In this document: positions 53,374 to 61,997 of the stretch, one piece after another
Layout: every line of letters starts with the position of its first letter
How positions within the stretch are numbered: position 1 is the first letter of the stretch
NCBI GenBank assembly: GCA_963715745.1
Contig: OY970271.1
Coordinates: 2,046,001 to 2,110,000, forward strand
Length of the DNA stretch: 64,000 nt
Source: CAWGJF01 sp963715745
GTDB taxonomy: Bacteria; Bacteroidota; Ignavibacteria; Ignavibacteriales; Ignavibacteriaceae
Direction of reading: 5' to 3'
Position numbers and translations under genes: made by a program
The notes under the pieces: generated by a model
What the model was told of the DNA's origin: nothing
Databases searched by the model: none
The model's input: the letters and a program-made list of their open reading frames with translations, nothing else

Positions 53374-55128
53374 ATGAGTACACTTACTACTGTTGACTGG
53401 TTGATAATTGCCGGTTACTTTGGAATAATTCTAGGTCTGGCATGGTGGGTTATTAAAAAGCGTGAAGATACTTCAACTGATTATTTTCTTGCTGGAAGAC
53501 ATTTAGGATGGTTTATTGTAGGCGCATCTATTTTTGCGTCTAATATTGGTTCAGAACATCTTGTGGGCTTAGCAGGTTCCGGAGCAACTGATGGTGTTGC
53601 GTTAGCACATTATGAACTGCACGCCTGGTGCTTGCTTGTCCTTGGCTGGGTAATGGTTCCATTCTATATGCGTTCCAAAGTTTTTACAATGCCTGAGTTT
53701 TTGGAGAGACGATTTTCTCCCGGTAACCGTACTTTACTCTCTTTAATATCATTAGTAGCGTATGTTCTAACAAAAATAGCTGTAGGAATTTTTGCAGGCG
53801 GAATTGTATTCAGTGTTTTACTACCCGATATATCATTTATGGGTCTTGATAGTTTTTGGGTTGGTTCCATACTTGTAATCGTTTTAACAGGTTTATATAC
53901 GATACTTGGTGGTATGCGTGCAGTAGCTTACACAGAAGCTTTACAAACAATAATTCTTATTGTTGGTTCTATTTTAGTAACTTATTTTGGTTTACAGGTT
54001 TTAGGTGGTTGGGGGGTGTTGCGTGATACGGTTGGTTCTGAAATGCTAAACCTCTGGAAACCAATTGTACCCGGAGGAGTTGAAAGTAGTTGGGCACCCG
54101 TAAAAGAGGCCGGGAAGATGGCTTGGTATTTTAATTCCAATTATCCCTGGCTCGGTATGTTATTTTGTGCACCTATAATAGGTTTATGGTACTGGACAAC
54201 CGATCAATATATTGTTCAACGTGCCTTAAGTGCTAAGAATGAAAAAGAAGCCAGGAAGGGTTCAATCGCTGCTGGATTTTTCAAGCTTCTTCCTGTTTTT
54301 ATTTTTATCATTCCGGGATTAATTTGTTTTGCAATTGCTAAGAACGGAATCGTTCCTGAAATTCAACATCAGCTTATAGGTGCAAACGGTGAACTGATAA
54401 GAGATAATGCACAAAAAGCTTTTCCTCTTTTGGTTGCCTACATCTTACCAATCGGAGTCAGGGGAATTGTTGTTGCTGGTTTGCTTGCTGCATTGATGAG
54501 TTCTCTTGCAGGTGTTTTCAATGCATCTTCAACATTGTTCACTATGGATTTTTATTCGAGAATTCGCCCGAATATTTCTCAACATCGCCTTGTTTGGATG
54601 GGAAGAATTGCAACAACAGTTATGGTGCTTATCGGATTACTATGGATACCGGTTATCCAGGGAGGCAAAGGACTTTATGATTATCTGCAGGGTGTCCAGG
54701 CTTATTTAGCTCCGCCAATCTTTGTTGTATTTTTCCTGGGCGTATTCTGGAAAAGATTAAATGCAAAAGGTTGTATGTCTGCGTTGATTGTTGGTTTTCT
54801 TATGGGTTTATTCAGACTTGCAGTTGATACACCTGTTAAAATGACTAAAGATTTTTCTTATGCTGAAGGATCATTTTTTTGGATAGTGAATAACATCTTT
54901 TTCCAATATTACAGCCTCCTAATTTTCATTGTTTGTATTGTTGTTATGGTTACTGTTAGTTATATGACAAACGTTCCTGCTTATGAAAAACTTGAAGGTT
55001 TGACTTATGCAACAACTACTGCTGATCATAAAAAAGAATCCCGCAGCAGTTGGAATATGAAAGATGTAATTGCTTCAGTGATTCTTGTACTTATTATCAT
55101 CGGTATTTATATTTATTTCTCTGGTTGA
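53374..55128 (+). CDS. Sodium/solute symporter (SSS family), sugar type
   Basis: 584 aa with about 13-14 membrane helices. SGLT-type motifs: DYFLAGRHLGWFIVGASIFASNIGSEH (sodium-site helix), GLYTILGGMRAVAYTEALQ, TTDQYIVQRALSAKNEKEA and LLAALMSSLAGVFNASSTLFTMD. Likely imports a monosaccharide with Na+. Between galM and the ribulokinase fragment; the fragment's ATG is 2 bp after its stop. Apparently the only intact transporter of the island. Confidence 0.93.
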   Translation: MSTLTTVDWLIIAGYFGIILGLAWWVIKKREDTSTDYFLAGRHLGWFIVGASIFASNIGSEHLVGLAGSGATDGVALAHYELHAWCLLVLGWVMVPFYMRSKVFTMPEFLERRFSPGNRTLLSLISLVAYVLTKIAVGIFAGGIVFSVLLPDISFMGLDSFWVGSILVIVLTGLYTILGGMRAVAYTEALQTIILIVGSILVTYFGLQVLGGWGVLRDTVGSEMLNLWKPIVPGGVESSWAPVKEAGKMAWYFNSNYPWLGMLFCAPIIGLWYWTTDQYIVQRALSAKNEKEARKGSIAAGFFKLLPVFIFIIPGLICFAIAKNGIVPEIQHQLIGANGELIRDNAQKAFPLLVAYILPIGVRGIVVAGLLAALMSSLAGVFNASSTLFTMDFYSRIRPNISQHRLVWMGRIATTVMVLIGLLWIPVIQGGKGLYDYLQGVQAYLAPPIFVVFFLGVFWKRLNAKGCMSALIVGFLMGLFRLAVDTPVKMTKDFSYAEGSFFWIVNNIFFQYYSLLIFIVCIVVMVTVSYMTNVPAYEKLEGLTYATTTADHKKESRSSWNMKDVIASVILVLIIIGIYIYFSG

Positions 55129-55130
55129 TA

Positions 55131-55504
55131 ATGAGCAAATACGCGATTGGTTTAGACTTTGGAACTAATTCATTCCGTTCTTTGATTGTTGATATAGATA
55201 ACGGTGATGAAGTTTCTACATTTGTTTTTGATTATCCTTCTGGTGAAGCAGGAGTAATTGTTGACCATTACAATCCGAATTTAGCAAGACAAAATCCCGC
55301 TGATTACCTGCTTGGAATAGAAGTAACGATCAAAGAAGCGATTAAAAAAGCAAAATCATACGATAAAAATTTCTCGCCTGATAAAATAATTGGAATTGGT
55401 GTTGATACCACCGGAAGCAGCCCGATGCCAGTTGATGCAGATGGAAATCCTATTTGTTTTAACAAGAGATTTAAAGACAATCCTTCAGCAATGGCTAATC
55501 TGTG
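55131..55504 (+). pseudogene. araB: Ribulokinase N-terminal fragment
   Basis: ATG 55131 opens KYAIGLDFGTNSFRSLIVDI, then LARQNPADYLLG and IGIGVDTTGSSPMPVDADG, the first phosphate-binding and substrate regions of FGGY ribulokinases. The match ends at AMANL (followed by W in the family), around 55500-55504, after about 124 of about 550 residues. The frame then runs on into unrelated sequence and stops at 55595. Deleted in the middle of the gene. Confidence 0.88.
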
Positions 55505-55735
55505 TTTACAACTGTATCCGATATGTTTCCGCGTAAGGCAGTTGCCTCAGTGGTTGGTCTCGGAGGTACTTTTGGTGCTATTGGTGGAATGTTAATCGCA
55601 ACTGCAGCAGGATTTATCCTTGAATATACCGGAAGCTATTTTATACTTTTCATTATTGCAGGATCGCTATATTTAACAGCATTATTTATTATTAATCTTA
55701 TAGTTCCTGAATTAAAAGAAATTGAAATTAGCTAG
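55502..55735 (+). pseudogene. C-terminal fragment of a hexuronate (ExuT-like) MFS transporter
   Basis: In the frame after the araB piece: VFTTVSDMFPRKAVASVVGLGG, then GAIGGMLIATAAGFILEY and a last helix. This is the eleventh-twelfth helix region of ACS-family MFS transporters such as ExuT (FTTVSDMFPKKAVASVVG in homologues). The first about 350 residues are gone. Joined to araB by one deletion. Confidence 0.85.
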
Positions 55736-55748
55736 ATAGGTAGTGGAT

Positions 55749-56792
55749 TTATCTTGAAACTCTTCCCGATTTATCGCCTGACATAAGCTTCTCAACTTCC
55801 TGAACTGTTACTTGGTTGAAATCGCCGTTAATGGTATGCTTTAAACAAGAAGCTGCAACAGCAAAGTTTAATGCTTTCTGATCATCATCTTTATAAGTTA
55901 ACATACCGTAAATAAGACCTCCCATAAATGAATCGCCGCCGCCAACACGATCAATTATATGTGTAATATCGTAGACCGGAGCTTTAAAAAATTTATTACC
56001 ATTATACAGAACTCCTGACCATTTATTATGATCCGCATTGATCGAAGTCCTTAAAGTTGTTATTACTTTTTTTGCTTTTGGAAATAGCTTCATAATTTTT
56101 TTTGAAACAGATAAATAGGCATCAGCAGTAACCTGACCGCTTTTTACATCAACACCTTCGGGTTTTATTCCTAGGCTCATTTCAGCATCCTCTTCATTTC
56201 CAAGAATAATATCACAACCTTTAACTAATTCAGGCATTACTTCATTTGCTTTCGCCCCATATTTCCAGAGATTCTTTCTGAAATTTAAATCGCAGGAAAC
56301 CGTAATTCCTTTCTCATTTGCTTTATCAATTGCATCAAGACATGCATCTGCAGCTCCTTTGGAGATTGCCGGAGTTATTCCAGTCCAGTGAAACCAGTTT
56401 GCATCACTGAATACTTTATCCCAATCAATCATTCCTTTTTCAATTTGTGATATTGAAGAATAAGCACGATCATAAACCACTTTGCTTGCACGGCTGACAG
56501 ACCCTTTTTCAAGAAAATAAATTCCAAGTCTTTCACCGTCTCTTAAAATATAATTTGTTCCAACACCATATTTTTTCAAATTCATAATACAGGTTTCACC
56601 AATATCGTTTTTAGGAATTCTGCTTACAAATTCTACCGGTATTCCATAATTAGCAAGCGATACAGCAACGTTTGCTTCACCACCGCCAAAGCTAGATTCA
56701 AAATTTGTCACTTGTGAAAACCTAAGATTCTGAGGGGCGGCAAGTCTAAGCATTACCTCTCCAAATGTTATTACTTTCATTTTGTTTTCCAT
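55749..56792 (-). CDS. kdgK: 2-keto-3-deoxygluconate kinase (PfkB family)
   Basis: 347 aa. ITFGEVMLRLAAP at the N-terminus, FGGGEANVAVSLANYG, SCDLNFRKNLW, ILGNEEDAEM and the anion-hole/catalytic-base motif DRVGGGDSFMGGLIYG. Phosphorylates KDG, the product of uronate catabolism. Next to uxuA (3-bp gap), which supports the KDG substrate over other PfkB sugars. Confidence 0.88.
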   Translation of the reverse strand: MENKMKVITFGEVMLRLAAPQNLRFSQVTNFESSFGGGEANVAVSLANYGIPVEFVSRIPKNDIGETCIMNLKKYGVGTNYILRDGERLGIYFLEKGSVSRASKVVYDRAYSSISQIEKGMIDWDKVFSDANWFHWTGITPAISKGAADACLDAIDKANEKGITVSCDLNFRKNLWKYGAKANEVMPELVKGCDIILGNEEDAEMSLGIKPEGVDVKSGQVTADAYLSVSKKIMKLFPKAKKVITTLRTSINADHNKWSGVLYNGNKFFKAPVYDITHIIDRVGGGDSFMGGLIYGMLTYKDDDQKALNFAVAASCLKHTINGDFNQVTVQEVEKLMSGDKSGRVSR

Positions 56793-56795
56793 AAT

Positions 56796-57985
56796 TTATA
56801 TTCCTAAAGATCGTTTTATTCCTAATTCCATTCCACGCAGTTCAGATATTCCTCTCATCCTTCCGAACAAAGAATATCCCGGATAAATTCCTTCATTATT
56901 TTTTTCCGGTAACATTAAATGTCCAAGATCAGGTCGCATAGGCATACGAGTATCTTTTCTTCCTTCCTTAATTCTCTTTTGTTGTTCGAGAAGCAGGTTC
57001 TTCATTATTTCATACAAATCAATTTCTCCTTCCAAATGATAAGCTTCCATAAAATCACCATTCTCATTTCGTGTTAAATTTCTAAGATGGAGAAAATTGA
57101 TTCTATGTGAAAAAGCTTGGGCCATATCTACAAGATCATTTTTATAACCCGCACCGAATGAACCAGTACAAAAAGTAATTCCATTTGATGGTGAATCGAC
57201 AGTATCAATAATTTGCTGAATATCCTGCTTGTTTCCAACAACTCGCGGCAAACCAAGGAGTGACCATGGAGGATCGTCAGGATGAATTGCCATTAAAACT
57301 CCGGCTTCCTCCGCAGCAGGGTTTATTTCTTTAATGAAATGGTGGAGATTTTCCCGAAGTTCACTATCTCCAATTTCATTATATTCGCTTAATGCCGATT
57401 TGAATTCATCTAATGTGTATGATTCCAAAGAACCGGGTAAGCCGTAAAGAATAGTCAGTTTAAGTTCTTCCTTCTGCTGCTCATTCATCTTTTCAAAATT
57501 TATTTTTGCTTCGTTTATCTGTTCTTCAGTGTAATCTTCTTCAGCATTTTTTCTTTTAAAATGAAAAGATCGAAAGTTGCAAATACATTTGTTTCAAATT
57601 TAGTTGTAATCGCTCCATCCTTAAAAACTACTTTCAAATCTGTCCGTGACCAATCAAGAACAGGCATAAAAATGTAGCAAATAGTATCGATATCACATTT
57701 ACCAAGATTATAGATTGTTTGTTTATAATTATTAATATAATTCCGAAAATTTCCTGTATGTTTTTTAATATCTTCATGAACCGGAACACTTTCTGCAACA
57801 GACCATGTTAATCCTTCTTTCTCAATCAATTGTTTTCTTTTTAATATTTCTTCAACAGACCATACTTGACCAATTGGAATTTGATGGAGTGCAGTTACAA
57901 TTCCAGAAATACCAGTCTGTTTTATTTCCTTTAATGTGATCGGATCTTTCGCACCAAACCATCTCCAGGTTTGTTCAAATCCCAT
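56796..57985 (-). pseudogene. uxuA: Mannonate dehydratase, frameshifted
   Basis: The N-terminal part from ATG 57985 (FEQTWRWFGAKDPITLKEIK, GIVTALHQIP, VAESVPVHEDIK) is in one frame up to FDLFILK. The rest (RKNAEEDYTEEQI, VLMAIHPDDPPWSLLGLPRV, TFCTGSFGAG, FLHLRNLTR, YHLEGEID, MRPDLGHLM) is in another. Adding one A to the A-run at 57554-57557 restores FILKRKNAEE, so one base is missing there. Both parts are otherwise full length. Homopolymer sequencing error cannot be excluded. Confidence 0.85.
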
Positions 57986-58014
57986 TTATAAAATTTCCTT
58001 CCTGAATAATTATT

Positions 58015-58839
58015 CTATACACCACTGAAAGCACTAAATCCTCCATCAATAGGAACAATTGTACCAGTTACAAATTTTGATGCATCGCTTGCCAGCCAGA
58101 GGATAGTTCCGATAAGTTCATCGGGAGTTCCAAACCGGTTGAATGGTGTTAAGCTTAATATAGTTTTTCCTCTTTCGGTCAGTGAACCGTCCGGGTTAGT
58201 TAAGATATTTTTGTTTTGTTCGGTTAAGAAAAAACCCGGCGCAATTGCATTTACTCTTATTCCATTTCCGAATTTCTGTGCTAACTCTACAGCCATCCAT
58301 CGTGTGAAATTTTCAACTGCAGCTTTAGCTGCTGAATAACCTACAGTACGGGAAATGGCTCTTTGGGTTGCCATTGAAGAAACGTTTATTATTGACCCGC
58401 TTTTTTGTTCAGACATTGACTTCCCGAATACAAGCGTTGGAAGAACAGTTCCATAAAAGTTCAGATCAGTGACCTTTTCAAAGTTTTTCATTTTTAGATC
58501 AAAAATGCTTTGATTAATTCCTATAACTGCTTCAGTTACATGACCCCCGGCGGCATTTACTAAAACATCAATAGTATCATACTTATTGATTATTTGTTTC
58601 TTTATATTAATTAAACTTTTTTCATCAAGAACATTACACTTAAACCCCAAAACATTTTTACTTATTTTTTTTAATGAAGCAATTTTTTTATTGAGCTTTT
58701 CCTGATTTCTTCCAAGCAGTATAACTTTGGCTCCGGCATTTAACAAACCTTTAGCTATTTCACTTCCAAGTATTCCGCTACCTCCAGTTATAATAACAAC
58801 TTTGTCACTTAGATTAAAAACTGTTTTTAAAAAATCCAT
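58015..58839 (-). CDS. SDR oxidoreductase, probably D-mannonate/fructuronate reductase type
   Basis: 274 aa, classical SDR. Cofactor site GGSGILGSEIAKG, NAAGG, NVSSMATQR (Ser) and YSAAK (Tyr-x3-Lys), then a C-terminal IWLASDASKFVTGTIVPIDGG. Gene order with uxuA and kdgK suggests fructuronate reductase (the UxuB step done by an SDR), which I infer from context only. Confidence 0.85.
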   Translation of the reverse strand: MDFLKTVFNLSDKVVIITGGSGILGSEIAKGLLNAGAKVILLGRNQEKLNKKIASLKKISKNVLGFKCNVLDEKSLINIKKQIINKYDTIDVLVNAAGGHVTEAVIGINQSIFDLKMKNFEKVTDLNFYGTVLPTLVFGKSMSEQKSGSIINVSSMATQRAISRTVGYSAAKAAVENFTRWMAVELAQKFGNGIRVNAIAPGFFLTEQNKNILTNPDGSLTERGKTILSLTPFNRFGTPDELIGTILWLASDASKFVTGTIVPIDGGFSAFSGV

Positions 58840-59292
58840 TTAGTGCCTAATAATAAATTTCAATTATTTGTTTTGATAAAAATATTAAACTTATTAAAAT
58901 TGAAAAAATATGTTTTACAATTAAAAGTGTTAGATAAGTTATTTCTAGAAAATAATACATTTAATTTAAAACTTTTATTGTTAGAGTTGAACATTAGTAA
59001 ATTTACTTTGATTATTTCAATTTAAATTGAACTTTTATTATCAAAAGTATATCCTAAGTGCAGATAAAATTGTGAAAAAATCTTGATTATAATTTAATTT
59101 GGGGTCAAGTTGAATACATGATATAAAGTAAAATACATTAGTTGTGATTCAAGTAATTGGGATAATTTTTTCAGATTATTTTAAGGATTAAAAACTCTTG
59201 CGTAACTCTTATTATAACTCGAATTGATTTCTTATAAGAATTAAATCAGGCTTGAATTTTTAAATAGGGATAATTGAAGAAAGTTATAAAGA
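58840..59292. other. Gene-free AT-rich region between the island genes and tRNA-Leu
   Basis: About 450 bp, strongly AT-rich. A 60-codon frame (58843-59025) is made mostly of Leu, Lys, Asn and Ile and looks like AT-rich noise. Nothing else supported. Confidence 0.5.
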
Positions 59293-59312
59293 GAGTACCG
59301 AAGGCCGGACTC
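59293..59312 (-). repeat. 3' end of tRNA-Leu shared with the repeat at 50336
   Basis: GAGTACCGAAGGCCGGACTC, the tRNA end plus three bases beyond it, is repeated at 50336-50356 (one base shorter). Together the two define a 9-kb segment. Confidence 0.7.
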
Positions 59313-59381
59313 GAACCGGCACGAGGTGTAAGCCTCACTGGATTTTGAGTCCAGCGCGTCTACCAATTCCGCCACTTCGGC
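59296..59381 (-). tRNA. tRNA-Leu (CAA)
   Basis: Acceptor 5' GCCGAAG pairs with 3' CTTCGGT, discriminator A, CCA not encoded. Anticodon CAA at 59345-59347 in loop CTCAAAA; long variable arm; T-arm GGTTCGAGTCC. It decodes TTG. Confidence 0.96.
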
Positions 59382-59699
59382 ATTAAATATTGGATTATTC
59401 GTTGATATTAAATTATTTTCAAATAAAATGAATTCAAAGTTAAAAAACTTCAATTGGTTTACCAAAATTGTCATATCTCAAATAATTTCTGCTAATAAAC
59501 TGCTTTAATAGGAAAATTTTTACTCATAATCTTTACAATGTTTCAAATTCATCCAAATGTTTCACGCCGGTCAATTATTAACTGCGTATATATTCTTTTG
59601 AAAAAGTAACTTCTAAACTATTTCAGTCTTTTATCAATAATTTTTTACAATGGCATTATTGTTGTTTTATTTAATAGTAGCAATCATAAGGAGTACAAA
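59382..59699. other. Intergenic region upstream of the small acidic gene
   Basis: About 320 bp, AT-rich. The right end has the strong ribosome site AAGGAG for the gene at 59700. No promoter or structure I can defend. Confidence 0.45.
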
Positions 59700-59897
59700 A
59701 TGAAAAAAGTTCTACAAAAAAACCTGAATGACCTTCTATTAAATGAAGAAGATTATTCATTTTTTGGTGATCCAACTGCAATCGACCCTGAAGTAGTAGG
59801 AGATGAAGTTATTTATAACATGATTGAAGATGTTGATCAAGAAGATCTTGATCTTGATGATTTAGATATTTATGACGAAGGGTTATCATTAATTTAA
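59700..59897 (+). CDS. Small acidic protein of unknown family
   Basis: 65 aa, ATG preceded by AAGGAGTACAAA. Basic first ten residues, then strongly acidic (DVDQEDLDLDDLDIYDEG near the end). No family recognised. The next small gene uses an almost identical leader (GGGAGTACAA), so both are probably translated from one message. Confidence 0.65.
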   Translation: MKKVLQKNLNDLLLNEEDYSFFGDPTAIDPEVVGDEVIYNMIEDVDQEDLDLDDLDIYDEGLSLI

Positions 59898-59931
59898 GTT
59901 TTTCTAAAATCAAATTTAAAGGGAGTACAAT

Positions 59932-60138
59932 TTGAAAACCTATATTGGTGATGACGGCCATTATGAGATTGACGATAATGGAAGCGTTATTCAAAGAATG
60001 GTAGATCAATTTGGCAAACTAACAGGCAAAATCAGAAAGTTCAGCAATCCAAAATATATTGCCAATGCTTTTGATCGTGACCGAATTTTGAATATGCTTC
60101 AGATGTTGAGAATTTATAAAAATAGTGGCCGTTGCTAG
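59932..60138 (+). CDS. Small protein of unknown family
   Basis: 68 aa from TTG 59932 with AAAGGGAGTACAA upstream. YIGDDGHYEIDDNGSVIQRM then a basic C-terminus (TGKIRKFSNPKY, DRDRILNMLQMLRIYKN). The GHYEID...GSVI start looks like a short beta-hairpin. No family recognised. 34 bp after the small acidic gene. Confidence 0.6.
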   Translation: MKTYIGDDGHYEIDDNGSVIQRMVDQFGKLTGKIRKFSNPKYIANAFDRDRILNMLQMLRIYKNSGRC

Positions 60139-60143
60139 TTAGA

Positions 60144-60159
60144 GTGACTATATAGTCAC
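60144..60159. promoter_or_regulatory. Perfect 16-nt palindrome GTGACTATATAGTCAC
   Basis: Six bases after the small-gene stop. It may be a weak hairpin terminator (no T-run directly after it) or an operator. Only the symmetry is certain. Confidence 0.4.
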
Positions 60160-60290
60160 AAATAATCTTTTCTCAGGGAAAAAGGAAATTCCTTAAACAT
60201 TTTCTCTTTTCATCATCCGGTATTTCGTATCTGCAAACTTTTGAACTCCATAATTGATTCTTTATTTTAACCGCTAAAAAAAGAATAATT

Positions 60291-61997
60291 ATGCCTCTTA
60301 ACAGCCAAAATTCCGATAATCCAGGCAAAGAAAGATCAAAAAATTTCATTTATGAAATTATAGATGAAGATAATAAAAACGGAAAATGGGGTGGGCGGGT
60401 CCATACTAGATTTCCTCCTGAACCAAATGGTTACCTTCATATTGGTCATGCAAAATCTATTTGTCTTAATTATGGTATTGCCAGGGATTATAATGGAAAA
60501 TTCAATTTAAGATTTGATGATACCAATCCGGCAAAAGAAGAACAGGAATATGTTGATTCAATTATTAATGATGTAAAATGGCTGGGAGCAGATTTTGAGG
60601 ATAGAATTTTTTTCGCTTCAGATTATTTTGATACTATGTATGAATGGGCTTTGATTCTTGTAAAAAAAGGAAAAGCTTATGTTGATGATTTAAGTGCGGA
60701 TGAAATAAAAGAATATCGTGGTACTGTTATGGAACCCGGCAAAGAGAGCCCGTATCGAAACAGAAGTATTCAGGAAAATCTTGATTTACTTGGGCGGATG
60801 AAAAGTGGTGAATTTAAAAACGGGGAAAAAGTTCTTCGGGCAAAAATTGATATGGCCCACAAAAATATTTTAATGCGTGATCCAGTTATGTACCGGATAA
60901 TTCATTCATCCCATCACCGGACTGGAAACAAATGGTGTATTTATCCAACCTATGATTGGGCGCATGGTTCTGAAGACTCTATTGAGAAAATAACTCACTC
61001 TGTGTGCACACTTGAGTTTGAAATACACAGGCCACTTTATGATTGGTTTTTAAACGAGCTTGAAGTTTATCATCCTCAACAAATTGAGTTTGCAAGATTG
61101 AATCTGGGATTCACGGTTATGAGTAAAAGAAAATTACTTGAGTTAGTGAAGGAAAAGCATGTTGACGGTTGGGATGATCCAAGGATGCCTACTATTTCAG
61201 CAATGAGAAGAAGAGGGTATACTCCTGAAGCTATTATGAATTTTTCTGAAATGACCGGTGTAGCAAAAAGAAATGCAATTACGGATATTGCTTTACTTGA
61301 ATTTGCTGTTCGTGAGGATTTGAATAAAAAAGCACAAAGAGTAATGGCTGTTTTAAAACCGCTTAAAATAGTGATTACAAATTACCCTGATGACAAAACT
61401 GAAGATCTTGAAGCAGTTAACAATCCGGAAGATGAAACAATGGGAAAAAGAATTGTTCCTTTTTCCAAAGAAATATATATAGAAGAAACAGACTTTATGG
61501 AAAATCCATCCAAAAAATATTATCGACTTTCTCCAGGTAATGAAGTAAGACTGAGATATGCATACATTATTAAATGTGAAGAAGTTATTAAAAACGATAG
61601 TGGTGATGTAATTGAATTAAGGTGTACATATGATCCGGATACGAAAAGTGGGACGGGTAAAAGCCAGAAAAAAGTTAAAGGTACAATTCACTGGGTTTCT
61701 GCAAAACATGCAATTAATGCTGAAGTAAGATTGTATGATAGATTGTTTACTGTAGAAGATCCGGCAAGTGACAAAGAAAAAGATTACAGAGAATTATTAA
61801 ATCCTAAATCTCTGGAAGTTGTAAATAATGCTAAACTAGAACCGTTCTTAAAAGATTCCAAACCAGGAGACAGAGTTCAGTTTGAAAGACAAGGTTACTT
61901 TTGTGTGGATACAAAATTATCGACGAATGAAAATCTTGTTTTTAACAGAACGGTAACTCTGAGAGATACCTGGGCTAAGATCGAAAAGCAAAATTAA
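60291..61997 (+). CDS. glnS: Glutaminyl-tRNA synthetase
   Basis: 568 aa. HIGH-type motif PNGYLHIGHAK, FDDTNPAKEEQEYVDSI, YPTYDWAHGSEDSIE, and the KMSKS equivalent VMSKRKL. C-terminal anticodon-binding barrels. Charges tRNA-Gln with Gln, so Gln-tRNA here need not come from the transamidation route. It is convergent with gltX; the two stop codons overlap. Confidence 0.97.
   Translation: MPLNSQNSDNPGKERSKNFIYEIIDEDNKNGKWGGRVHTRFPPEPNGYLHIGHAKSICLNYGIARDYNGKFNLRFDDTNPAKEEQEYVDSIINDVKWLGADFEDRIFFASDYFDTMYEWALILVKKGKAYVDDLSADEIKEYRGTVMEPGKESPYRNRSIQENLDLLGRMKSGEFKNGEKVLRAKIDMAHKNILMRDPVMYRIIHSSHHRTGNKWCIYPTYDWAHGSEDSIEKITHSVCTLEFEIHRPLYDWFLNELEVYHPQQIEFARLNLGFTVMSKRKLLELVKEKHVDGWDDPRMPTISAMRRRGYTPEAIMNFSEMTGVAKRNAITDIALLEFAVREDLNKKAQRVMAVLKPLKIVITNYPDDKTEDLEAVNNPEDETMGKRIVPFSKEIYIEETDFMENPSKKYYRLSPGNEVRLRYAYIIKCEEVIKNDSGDVIELRCTYDPDTKSGTGKSQKKVKGTIHWVSAKHAINAEVRLYDRLFTVEDPASDKEKDYRELLNPKSLEVVNNAKLEPFLKDSKPGDRVQFERQGYFCVDTKLSTNENLVFNRTVTLRDTWAKIEKQN

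Noticed and set aside
58843..59025. 60-codon open frame near the island edge
   Set aside because: Composition is Leu/Lys/Asn/Ile as expected from random AT-rich sequence; no ribosome site.
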